DNA of 64,000 nucleotides from contig NZ_JABAOB010000011.1 of NCBI RefSeq assembly GCF_012726295.1, positions 62,001 to 126,000 on the forward strand, written 5' to 3'. Below, piece after piece: positions 44,144 to 51,866 of this stretch (its first letter is position 1; the number at the start of each line of letters is the position of its first letter). Source of the stretch: Chitinophaga sp. Ak27 (lineage in GTDB: Bacteria; Bacteroidota; Bacteroidia; Chitinophagales; Chitinophagaceae). A model generated the notes under the pieces. That model had not been told where the DNA came from, did no database searches, and was given only the letters and a program-made list of their open reading frames with translations. Both the position numbers and the translations under genes were made by a program.

Positions 44144-45034
44144 ATGTTAAAAGATGTATTAAATGGGCTGATGGAACGCTATCAGCAGCGGGTTCCGGAT
44201 GTGGCGGCAGTGATTACCGCCATGATAAAAGAAGGAATGATCCGGAAGGCAGATGATATCGAAAACGATCATATTGCGTTCAGAACAATGGGAGTTCCTC
44301 AGCTGGGGGTAGCTTCGCTGGAAAAAATATTTCTGCACTATGGCTACCGGAAAATGGATCACTACCATTTTGCCGCCAAAAAACTGGATGCCTGGTGGTA
44401 TGCGCCGCCTGCGCCCCAATATCCCCGGATCTTTATCAGTGAGCTCCGGGTAAAGGATCTCAGCCAGCAGGCGCAGGATATTATTTATAGCTATACCCGC
44501 GAGGTGAGCAGCGACCCGGTAGATCAACTGAACCTGGATGATAGCGCCACTGTGGATACTTTTTTACACAGCGCCCTGTGGCGTACCCCTACCGTAGCAG
44601 ATTATAACCTGCTGGCGGCAGAAAGTGAGTATGCAGCCTGGGTGATTTATAACCGTTATTACCTGAACCACTTTACCGTGAGCGTGCATAACCTGCCGAC
44701 TGGATACAATACGGTAGCCGATTTCAATACCTTCCTGGAGAAACACGGCTTCCGCCTGAACGATGCAGGAGGTAAAATCAAAACCAGCCCGGATGGCATG
44801 TTGTTACAAAGCGCCACTGTAGCCCGTATGATCACTGCCGAATTTGCTGGCGGCGAAAAACAGGATATCGCCGGCTCCTACGTTGAATTTGCCGAAAGGA
44901 AGATACTCCCGGCATTTGTGGGTCTCCCCGCCGGAGAAATCCGCCGCGAGCACCGCCGGGAAGGCTTTGAAGCCGGTAATGCCGATAAGATCTTCGAAAG
45001 CACCTACGCTGCCCAAACAAAAAAAACTTCCTAA
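44144..45034 (+). CDS. HglS-type 2-oxoadipate dioxygenase/decarboxylase (DUF1338)
   Basis: The 296-residue protein belongs to the DUF1338/YdcJ-HglS family, Fe(II)-dependent enzymes that convert 2-oxoadipate to D-2-hydroxyglutarate in lysine breakdown. Blocks seen: DHIAFRTMGVPQLG with the metal-binding His near residue 45, RIFISELRV near 105, and NHFTVSVH further on. I chose ATG 44144; a GTG at 44093 would lie only 1-2 nt after an AAGGAG sequence, too close to use. Gene order with the aldehyde dehydrogenase fits the pathway. Some members in the family are shorter or longer than E. coli YdcJ (447); this is a short form. Confidence 0.8.
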   Translation: MLKDVLNGLMERYQQRVPDVAAVITAMIKEGMIRKADDIENDHIAFRTMGVPQLGVASLEKIFLHYGYRKMDHYHFAAKKLDAWWYAPPAPQYPRIFISELRVKDLSQQAQDIIYSYTREVSSDPVDQLNLDDSATVDTFLHSALWRTPTVADYNLLAAESEYAAWVIYNRYYLNHFTVSVHNLPTGYNTVADFNTFLEKHGFRLNDAGGKIKTSPDGMLLQSATVARMITAEFAGGEKQDIAGSYVEFAERKILPAFVGLPAGEIRREHRREGFEAGNADKIFESTYAAQTKKTS

Positions 45035-45058
45035 TTTCGTTCAATAATACACCTGACA

Positions 45059-46588
45059 ATGGTTGAAGATATTTTAAAAGCATTAGGTATCCAGGGCGAA
45101 CAAAGTGGTGTCAGCACTGGCGCTCACTGGCTGCCAGCTCACGGAGCTACCATTACCTCTGTATCTCCGGTGGATGATAAAAAAATTGCAGCTGTAAAAG
45201 GCGCCAACAGAGAAGATTACGACCAGGTGGTGGCTATCGCCCAGGAAGCCTTCAAAGAATGGCGTAACTGGCCCGCCCCCAAGAGAGGAGAAATTGTGCG
45301 GCAGATTGGCGAGGCCTTGCGTAAACATAAAGAGCACCTCGGTAAACTAGTGTCTTATGAAATGGGAAAGAGCCTGCAGGAAGGCTATGGAGAAGTACAG
45401 GAGATGATAGACATCTGTGATTTTGCGGTAGGATTATCGCGGCAGCTGCACGGGTTAACCATGCATTCTGAGCGTCCCGGCCACCGCATGTATGAGCAGT
45501 GGCACCCGTTGGGTATTACCGGCATTATTTCCGCCTTCAACTTCCCGGTGGCAGTATGGAGCTGGAACTCGATGCTGGCATGGGTTTGCGGAAACGTATG
45601 TATCTGGAAGCCTTCCGAAAAAACACCGGTGACGGCCCTGGCCTGTCAACGTATAGTCGACACCGTATTTGCCGCCAATAAGGTACCCGAAGGCGTGTGT
45701 AACCTGGTGATCGGCGACCGGGATGCCGGCGAATGGATGTCGCACGACACCCGTATTCCACTGGTATCCGCTACCGGTTCCACCCGTATGGGTAAAGCCG
45801 TAGGAGCTGCCGTAGGACAGCGCCTGGGGCGTTCTCTGCTGGAATTGGGTGGCAACAATGCCATTATTATTTCGCAGGATGCCGACCTAGATATGTCCAT
45901 CATTGGCGCCGTATTTGGCGCCGTGGGCACTGCCGGGCAACGTTGTACCTCTACCCGCAGGCTCATCATCCACGAAAGCGTATACGACGCCTTTACTGCC
46001 AGGCTGGTAAAAGCTTATTCACAGCTGCGTATCGGTAACCCGCTGGATCAGCATAACCATGTAGGTCCATTGATTGATAAAGCGGCCGTTAACGCTTACC
46101 TGGATTCCATAGAACAGGTAAAAGCGCAGGGAGGCAGCTTCCTCGTGGAAGGCGGCGTGCTTTCCGGGGCAGGATACGAATCCGGCTGCTATGTGAAACC
46201 TTGCATTGCCGCCGTGGAAAATACCTACGCGATTGTGCAGCATGAAACCTTTGCCCCCATCCTGTACGTCATGAAATACAAGACGCTGGCAGAAGCCATT
46301 GCTATGCAGAATGATGTGCCGCAAGGGCTTTCCTCAGCCATTATGACCCTCAACTTGCGGGAAGCAGAGCAATTTCTCTCCCATGCGGGATCTGATTGCG
46401 GTATTGCCAATGTAAACATCGGTACTTCCGGCGCAGAAATCGGTGGTGCTTTTGGTGGTGAAAAAGAAACCGGCGGTGGCCGTGAAAGCGGCTCCGATGC
46501 CTGGAAAGCCTATATGCGCCGTCAGACCAATACTATCAACTACTCTACCAGCTTGCCTTTGGCACAAGGAATCAAGTTTGATTTTTAG
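45059..46588 (+). CDS. Aminoadipate semialdehyde dehydrogenase (ALDH7 / antiquitin type)
   Basis: The 509-residue NAD(P)-dependent enzyme is of the ALDH7 family. It carries GIISAFNFPVAVWSWN (N of the catalytic site), the Glu motif LLELGGNNA, and the nucleophile Cys in GTAGQRCTSTRRL. ALDH7 members oxidise aminoadipate semialdehyde (piperideine-6-carboxylate) to 2-aminoadipate. It lies 24 bp after the HglS-like gene. An aminotransferase from 2-aminoadipate to 2-oxoadipate is missing here and must be supplied elsewhere. Confidence 0.9.
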   Translation: MVEDILKALGIQGEQSGVSTGAHWLPAHGATITSVSPVDDKKIAAVKGANREDYDQVVAIAQEAFKEWRNWPAPKRGEIVRQIGEALRKHKEHLGKLVSYEMGKSLQEGYGEVQEMIDICDFAVGLSRQLHGLTMHSERPGHRMYEQWHPLGITGIISAFNFPVAVWSWNSMLAWVCGNVCIWKPSEKTPVTALACQRIVDTVFAANKVPEGVCNLVIGDRDAGEWMSHDTRIPLVSATGSTRMGKAVGAAVGQRLGRSLLELGGNNAIIISQDADLDMSIIGAVFGAVGTAGQRCTSTRRLIIHESVYDAFTARLVKAYSQLRIGNPLDQHNHVGPLIDKAAVNAYLDSIEQVKAQGGSFLVEGGVLSGAGYESGCYVKPCIAAVENTYAIVQHETFAPILYVMKYKTLAEAIAMQNDVPQGLSSAIMTLNLREAEQFLSHAGSDCGIANVNIGTSGAEIGGAFGGEKETGGGRESGSDAWKAYMRRQTNTINYSTSLPLAQGIKFDF

Positions 46589-46597
46589 CTATTGAGT

Positions 46598-46698
46598 ATA
46601 AAGCGAAAGACATAAAACTATTGAGGCGAATGACCAATGCGATTTTAAAATATTCGCAAAGATTATTCGCCTCAATAGTTTTATGTCTTTCGCTTTAT
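46598..46698. repeat. REP-like palindromic element A
   Basis: A 34-nt arm (46598-46631) is perfectly complementary to 46665-46698; the 33-nt loop contains a smaller palindrome (ATTTTAAAAT). The arms start and end with ATAAAGCGAA / TTCGCTTTAT, words shared with two other elements in the window, and GCTTTCTGCTTTTTG follows. Confidence 0.9.
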
Positions 46699-46879
46699 GC
46701 TTTCTGCTTTTTGGATTCCAGCCCCGAGGCGCTAGCCCCGGAGCTTTTAACTTTCATGACTGGAACTGCTACCCGATCAGATTTTTAAAAGCGGTTGATA
46801 AAATGCGTGACTAATATTCTTTTGCGCAGTCTCGGCTGCACCTTACTCTACATACTGCGTGCACAGTTCTAAAAATAGT

Positions 46880-46904
46880 AGCGAGGTTAGAGAACCCCGC
46901 TTTT
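46880..46904 (+). terminator. Possible terminator
   Basis: AGCG-A-GGTT (46880-46888), loop AGAG, AACC-C-CGCT (46893-46901), one mismatch pair, then TTTT. It is 290 nt after the ALDH7 gene. Confidence 0.4.
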
Positions 46905-47039
46905 CGTTAAACGGAAACCATGCTTATGAGAAAAGTAAAAATGGCGGGAAGCCATTAAATACTCTTCTGAATATAAATATTAAACTTTTTTTTGAATATT
47001 CATATTCAACTTTTGTGCTACGGGTGCACCGTTGCTGAC

Positions 47040-47369
47040 CTATTTCACGGTCAAAACCTGTCCGCTTCCTCTGTCATAAAGGGTTTTGATCTCTTTTCCC
47101 CATAGTCCCGTACGATAAATCACCGCAGTAATATTTTCCGGATCACTGCAAATAACAAAGGCTTTGCCTTTATTTCTCTTTATCAAGTGGTTAAATACGT
47201 TGGCAGCCTGCTCAGGGTTATCGGCCAATTTGAAATAGTCCAGTTGCCTCATGCGGACTTTTGCCCGCTGAGTAGCAGTTTCCACAGCACGATCCCCGAA
47301 ATTTCCCGTACCCCCATTTCTTTCACTGCGATCATACTGCTTTCGTCCTTCTATCCTCCAATCAACCAA
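47040..47369 (-). CDS. Small hypothetical protein, unrecognised
   Basis: A minus-strand frame of 109 codons, starting TTG at 47369, or 70 codons from ATG 47252 (MRQLDYFKLADNPE). The C-terminal half alternates hydrophobic and polar residues like a real alpha/beta fold (GKAFVICSDPENITAVIYRTGLWGKEIKTL split across several elements). There is no overlapping plus-strand gene to explain it as a shadow, but start and family are uncertain. It lies between the lysine operon and the divergent protease gene. Confidence 0.4.
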   Translation of the reverse strand: MVDWRIEGRKQYDRSERNGGTGNFGDRAVETATQRAKVRMRQLDYFKLADNPEQAANVFNHLIKRNKGKAFVICSDPENITAVIYRTGLWGKEIKTLYDRGSGQVLTVK

Positions 47370-47477
47370 TAAATAGCGCGTTTATCATTAAAATTTAATG
47401 TTATACCGCTTTTTCTATACCTTTATCGTTTATCATCAAGATATTTTTAGTTGTTTTTATAGGGAAAATTATTGAAC

Positions 47478-49175
47478 ATGAAATTGTTTAGTCGAGAGGT
47501 AGCAGCCCTTGCAGGCTGCATTGCGTTGATGACTGCATTTACAACAAGCGCCGATGCACAAAGTAAAGTCCAGGTCCCCAAAAACTGGCAGCTCTTAAGC
47601 TACGATACCGATAGCGTGTTCGGTACGTCTACCGAAAAAGCTTATAAAGAATTGTTAAAAGGGAAGAAAAGCACCCCGGTTATTGTAGCCGTAATCGATT
47701 CCGGTATTGATACCCTGCATGAAGATCTGAAGAACATTCTGTGGACTAATCCGCGGGAAATACCCGGCAATGGCAAGGACGACGATCACAATGGCTATAT
47801 AGACGATATTCACGGCTGGAATTTCCTCGGAGGAAAGGACGGCGCCAGTCTGAAAGAAGACTCTGAAGAGGCAGCTCGGGAATACTACCGCTATAAAAGC
47901 CTGTATGGCAATCCTGATTCTGCGTTGGCAAAAGATTCAAAAGAATACGCCATTTGGCAGCAATTGCAATCGAAAGTAGAAAAGCCTAACTCCCAGTTTA
48001 AGGTGCAGTACAAAAGCATGTCCAAGCTGCAGGAAAATGTGAACAAATGCGAAACCATCCTAAAAAATTACCTGGGCAAAGACGATTTCAATGTAGCGCA
48101 ACTGGACAGTATTCAAACGACCAACCAGGATGTTTTGCTTGCCCGCAATTTCATGAGCCGCCTGCTAAAAAGCGCCGGCGATGAACCAGCTACCTTCGGC
48201 GAGTTCAAAATGGAATTCGATGAGTACATGAATGAACTGAAACGTAAGGCAGAAGCCACCGATGTACTCCCAAACGCTAACCGCGAAAGGATTGTAGGCG
48301 ACAACCTCGAAGATATTAACGACAACAAATACGGAAACCAGGATGTGATGGGTACCTTTGGGTTCCATGGAACACACGTATCCGGTATTATTGCCGCCTC
48401 CAGGAACAATAGCGTAGGTATCGACGGCGTAGCCGACAATGTACGTATCATGGCCGTAAAAGCGGTTCCTGATGGCGATGAAAGAGATAAAGACGTGGCG
48501 CTGGCCATCCGCTATGCAGTGGATAACGGCGCACAGATTATTAATATGAGCTTCGGCAAGCCTTTCTCTCCTCATAAAGAATGGGTGGATGCCGCGGTAA
48601 AATATGCAGAAGAAAAAGGCGTGTTGCTGGTGCATGCCGCCGGTAATGATGGTGCAAACAACGATTCTGTTGCCAACTATCCTAACCCGAATTACCTGGA
48701 TGGCGGCCGGGCTGCCAACTTTATCACTGTAGGTGCTATCAGCACCGGTACGATGCCCGATAAAGTGGCGAGTTTCTCCAACTATGGCAAGAAAGAAGTA
48801 GACTTATTTGCGCCAGGCGTTCAAATCTATTCTACAATCCCGGGTGGCAATAAATACGGCTCTGCCAGCGGTACCAGCATGGCCAGCCCTGTAGTAGCAG
48901 GTGTGGCGGCATTGGTGCTCTCCTACTACCCTGAGCTCAGCGCCAAACAGTTGAAATATGTGCTCGAAAAAAGCGCTACCCCACTACCGGACGGTTCTAC
49001 TATGGTTAACAAACCAGGCAGCAGCGATGAAAAAATTGCTTTTTCAGATTTATCTGTTACCGGGGGGCTGGTAAATGCTTATGAAGCGTTGAAACTGGCG
49101 GCTACCATTAAGGGAGAAAATGTGAAAGGGAAGAAACAACACAAGGCGAAGGTTAAACCGATCAAAAAGAACTAA
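47478..49175 (+). CDS. S8 family (subtilisin-like) serine peptidase with long insertion
   Basis: The 565-residue secreted protease has a signal peptide (1-28, ...TSADAQ) and the catalytic Asp74 (AVIDSGID), His297 (FHGTHVSG), an oxyanion Asn (HAAGNDG) and Ser in GTSMASPVVAG. Between Asp and His lie about 220 residues instead of the roughly 30 in subtilisin; the insert (about 125-280) is rich in charged helical sequence. ATG 47478 is preferred to TTG 47472. There is no obvious T9SS domain; the C-terminus is basic (KGKKQHKAKVKPIKKN). A terminator follows. Confidence 0.9.
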   Translation: MKLFSREVAALAGCIALMTAFTTSADAQSKVQVPKNWQLLSYDTDSVFGTSTEKAYKELLKGKKSTPVIVAVIDSGIDTLHEDLKNILWTNPREIPGNGKDDDHNGYIDDIHGWNFLGGKDGASLKEDSEEAAREYYRYKSLYGNPDSALAKDSKEYAIWQQLQSKVEKPNSQFKVQYKSMSKLQENVNKCETILKNYLGKDDFNVAQLDSIQTTNQDVLLARNFMSRLLKSAGDEPATFGEFKMEFDEYMNELKRKAEATDVLPNANRERIVGDNLEDINDNKYGNQDVMGTFGFHGTHVSGIIAASRNNSVGIDGVADNVRIMAVKAVPDGDERDKDVALAIRYAVDNGAQIINMSFGKPFSPHKEWVDAAVKYAEEKGVLLVHAAGNDGANNDSVANYPNPNYLDGGRAANFITVGAISTGTMPDKVASFSNYGKKEVDLFAPGVQIYSTIPGGNKYGSASGTSMASPVVAGVAALVLSYYPELSAKQLKYVLEKSATPLPDGSTMVNKPGSSDEKIAFSDLSVTGGLVNAYEALKLAATIKGENVKGKKQHKAKVKPIKKN

Positions 49176-49194
49176 TCAGTATCGATCATACTAA

Positions 49195-49241
49195 AAAAGA
49201 CCCGGCTGCGATGAGATTACCAGCCGGGTCTTTTGTTTTTA
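49195..49241. terminator. Bidirectional terminator
   Basis: AAAAGACCCGGCTG (49195-49208) pairs with CAGCCGGGTCTTTT (49221-49234); T-rich on both sides. It lies between the convergent protease and DUF4870 genes. Confidence 0.92.
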
Positions 49242-49247
49242 ATGCAG

Positions 49248-49658
49248 TTATTTAACGAGGCGCAGGCTGAGCGGGTAACGGTATATCTTGCCCTCATTGG
49301 CCCGTACCGCTGCCACGATGCTGAAAATAACATTGAGGAACCATAATATCTGCACCAGGCTTCCCCATCCCCAGGTAAAGCTGAAGTTCCACCATGGCCG
49401 TGACCAAAACGTAGCCACTGACCAGATGCCATACAGAATATTTTCAACGATTTTAGCGGCAATAACAGCCAGGCTATAGGTGATCTGAAAATTCACGGCT
49501 TCCTTGCCCTGATCGTCCACTACATGGGAATCATTGCGTTTAATCAGCCATAGTACCAGCGCCCCGATAATATTGCCTACAGTAGGGATGATCCACATAC
49601 CAATAAGGCCGCCCAGGTGAATAAAGGTACTCCAGGTACGTTCTTCTTTAGGATTCAT
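49248..49658 (-). CDS. DUF4870 (Tic20-like) membrane protein
   Basis: The 136-residue protein has three to four TM helices, with the DUF4870 hallmarks TWSTFIHLGGLIG at the start, WLIKRNDSHVVDDQGKEAVNFQITY in the middle and FSIVAAVRANEGKIYRYPLSLRLV at the end. The function is unknown; members are small inner-membrane proteins. It lies between the protease terminator and rnpB. Confidence 0.85.
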   Translation of the reverse strand: MNPKEERTWSTFIHLGGLIGMWIIPTVGNIIGALVLWLIKRNDSHVVDDQGKEAVNFQITYSLAVIAAKIVENILYGIWSVATFWSRPWWNFSFTWGWGSLVQILWFLNVIFSIVAAVRANEGKIYRYPLSLRLVK

Positions 49659-49730
49659 AAAATATAAGATTAAATATTAAAGGGAAGTTAACAGCTTATT
49701 TTAGCATATCAAAAGAGAAGAAGAAAAAAA

Positions 49731-50102
49731 CTACAAACCTGTAAGCCGGATTCTGTTCTCCCCGCTTTCGCGGGGAGCTGCTATCATTTATCTGCGGCAA
49801 CGTTCGCACGTTGCCTGTATCTGCCTACCCTCGGTCATCGGGCGAGCAGCCCTCAGGCGACCGTATACATGGCATTTCAGCACGCAAGGTTTACCCGCAC
49901 AAACAGTTACCTGCCTGCACCGTGGGCTCTTACCCCACCTTTTCACCCTTACCTCTACCAGGTAGAGGCGGTTATTTTCTGTGGCACTTGCTGTACCTCC
50001 ACCAAAGATGGAGGCCCCACCCGTTAGGTGGTGCGTTGCTCTGTGCTGTCCGGACTTTCCTTTTCGCTGAACAAGTCAGCGAAACGATAGCACGGTTTGT
50101 AG
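49731..50102 (-). ncRNA. rnpB: RNase P RNA, bacterial type A
   Basis: On the minus strand the sequence has the canonical 5' conserved region GGAAAGTCCGGAC and the 3' region ACAGAATCCGGCTTA. The 5' and 3' ends pair as helix P1: CTACAAACC (50102-50094) with GGTTTGTAG (49739-49731). Length about 372 nt is normal. Helix-rich segments such as CCCCGC...GCGGGG and the paired CTCTACC...GGTAGAG are present. It processes the 5' ends of tRNA precursors. Confidence 0.97.
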
Positions 50103-50127
50103 TTGAGGCGCGAAGGTAAGAAAAATA

Positions 50128-51177
50128 TTACCTAAACGTTATTTCTGTAGCGCCATAGCCATACTTGGCGTGGTATTGATTAACGAAGTTGGCTACTTCT
50201 GGCGTTTGTCGCAATACCTGGTGAATTTCATCCCGCAGCTTTCCTTTACCCACGCCATGAATCACTACCAGGTTATGCTGATGATGACTGATCGCCAATT
50301 CCAGGTAACGTTGAAAAGCATTGAGCTGGATAGCCAGGATGGCAATATTGCTTAAACCTTTCCAGTTTTTTTCCAGGGCCTCTATATGCAAATCCACCTC
50401 CTGTTTGGGCGTAAGCGTTGTTTCAGGCTGCAGCTGTATCTTGCTTAGCAGGCTGGCAAAGTTCCCGGATCCGATAGAGGTAATGGGTGCTTTCTTTTTA
50501 GGCTGCTCCGGCGTAGGTTCTGGTTCTGGTTCCTTCTCCGGAAATTTATCAAATAAAGGATAGGTAATGGTGGCTTCTGCCTTGGTGCGCAATTGTTCCA
50601 GCTGCACAAACATTTGTTTTGCCTTTATTCTCCAGGTTTTCTTCACAGAGGTAGCCAACTTGGGTTGCGGCTCTTTCAGGAAGAAAGTAAACTCGAACCG
50701 GGGATTGTCGTTCAGTGATTCAAACAGCAGGTCAGCCAGGTAGAAATGATTATATGGCTGGATCTCATTCTTTATTTCCAGATCCAGCTGATTATTCAGC
50801 CAGATCTGAAAATAGAAACGCATGGCGTGCGGAGTATCATTGAACAGGTGAAACTTCATCAGTTTCACTGTTTCATCTAAACCGTCCATCTGGTATACCG
50901 GTAAAACAGACAGGAACATGCCCTTATCTGTTTTAAACACTTCATATTTGCTTCTGTCTACTTTGATTTCGTCACCGGGAATGAGCCGTGGTTTTTCCTT
51001 CACCAGCTTTTGCTGGGTAAAACGATGGAAATATGGGAAGTCTATCTGGTCGAGATACACCGGGAAAGAGGTCCCTTTTATCTCGATCATTACCATGTTA
51101 TCATTCACCAGTTCAACAACCGTTCCTTCTTCTTTTGAGCTCAACAGCAATATCCTGTCGCCTATTTGGTATTTCAT
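50128..51177 (-). CDS. DUF2027 / Smr-domain protein
   Basis: The 349-residue protein starts MKYQIGDRILLLSSKEEGTVVEL, a small beta-barrel (KOW/Tudor-like) segment typical of DUF2027, followed by a beta-rich middle region and a C-terminal Smr domain (about 270-349: VDLHIEAL, VVIHGVGKGKLRDEIHQVL). Smr domains can act as nucleases on branched DNA or cleave collided-ribosome mRNA. ATG 51177 is used because a -7 box TATTTTTG lies at 51204-51197. A longer frame exists upstream but overlaps the DoxX gene. Confidence 0.85.
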   Translation of the reverse strand: MKYQIGDRILLLSSKEEGTVVELVNDNMVMIEIKGTSFPVYLDQIDFPYFHRFTQQKLVKEKPRLIPGDEIKVDRSKYEVFKTDKGMFLSVLPVYQMDGLDETVKLMKFHLFNDTPHAMRFYFQIWLNNQLDLEIKNEIQPYNHFYLADLLFESLNDNPRFEFTFFLKEPQPKLATSVKKTWRIKAKQMFVQLEQLRTKAEATITYPLFDKFPEKEPEPEPTPEQPKKKAPITSIGSGNFASLLSKIQLQPETTLTPKQEVDLHIEALEKNWKGLSNIAILAIQLNAFQRYLELAISHHQHNLVVIHGVGKGKLRDEIHQVLRQTPEVANFVNQYHAKYGYGATEITFR

Positions 51178-51196
51178 AATTGCATTCTTCAGACTG

Positions 51197-51204
51197 CAAA
51201 AATA
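51197..51204 (-). promoter_or_regulatory. -7 box for Smr-protein gene
   Basis: Minus-strand TATTTTTG, perfect TAnnTTTG, about 20 nt before ATG 51177. No clear -33 element is seen. It lies upstream of the gene and just past the DoxX stop. Confidence 0.5.
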
Positions 51205-51244
51205 GAAATTTGAAAGGATATGCGGGCCAGAGATATCCGGAATA

Positions 51245-51709
51245 TCAGAAGTCGATATACTTATGGTTACGTTTTTCAGGGTGCCGGCGCATGTAATCAT
51301 CAACAGAAATGCGGCCGCTTCCTTCCACCAGGAAGACAATCAGTAACAGAAGCACCAAGATTGCCAGGCCTGTAGAAGGATATACATTAAATAATTTAGT
51401 AGGAGAATGTACGAAGAAAACGGCGCCCAGGAGGATGGGTATATTGACGATCACGGAAAACCGTGTCACCAGCCCCATGGCAATAAATAAACCGCCGACG
51501 ATGTGGGCAAATACAATATAGTGTCCGAGCATGATTGACATGGCCGCCATCGTAGGCCGCTGGCTGATCATAGACACCAAAGCATCTCTGTCCATCACAA
51601 ACAGGACACCCATTCCCATGAGAAATACGCCCAGCAGAATGCGTACTGCACTCAGCCAATTGGGGCTATGTGTGTCGCCCCAGTGTTCAACCCGTTGTAG
51701 CATGTTCAT
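51245..51709 (-). CDS. DoxX family membrane protein
   Basis: The 154-residue protein has four TM helices; typical DoxX features are the N-terminal RILLGVFLMGMGVLFVM, HYIVFAHIVGGLFIAMGLVTRFSV and a late LLLLIVFLVEGSG. The C-terminus is charged (DDYMRRHPEKR). DoxX members are linked to redox or quinone metabolism but the role is unclear here. No operon partner is obvious. Confidence 0.85.
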   Translation of the reverse strand: MNMLQRVEHWGDTHSPNWLSAVRILLGVFLMGMGVLFVMDRDALVSMISQRPTMAAMSIMLGHYIVFAHIVGGLFIAMGLVTRFSVIVNIPILLGAVFFVHSPTKLFNVYPSTGLAILVLLLLIVFLVEGSGRISVDDYMRRHPEKRNHKYIDF

Positions 51710-51772
51710 AAAATATAAATTTTAAGATCAAAGAGCTACTGTGAAGTTACGAAAAAGCTGAAAGCATATAGC

Positions 51773-51853
51773 ATAAAGCAAAAAGCTATTATAGAGGAGA
51801 ATTAAGCGGATGGCATCCGCTAGAATCTCGTCTATAATAGCTTTTTACTTTAT
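51773..51853. repeat. REP-like palindromic element B
   Basis: AAAAAGCTATTATAGA (51780-51795) is complementary to 51831-51846, flanked by ATAAAG / CTTTAT, with an internal hairpin AGCGGA-TGGCA-TCCGCT (51805-51821). The whole gap between DoxX and the permease thus folds as a compound hairpin. It shares the words AAAGCAAAAAGCTATTAT with element C. Confidence 0.9.
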
Positions 51854-51866
51854 TTATGCCTATGCC

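Larger units (their letters stand above)
46589..47039. other. Intergenic region with REP-like element and terminator
   Basis: The region holds a 101-bp hairpin (46598-46698), a weak terminator (46880-46904) and a small AATGGC/GCCATT hairpin near 46950. Between them I see no gene; the last 60 bp are A/T-rich with TGAATATTCATATTCA. Confidence 0.6.

Noticed and set aside
51178..51339. Longer N-terminus for the Smr protein
   Set aside because: It would overlap the DoxX gene, contains a -7 box, and family members start with the MKYQIGD-type beta-barrel.
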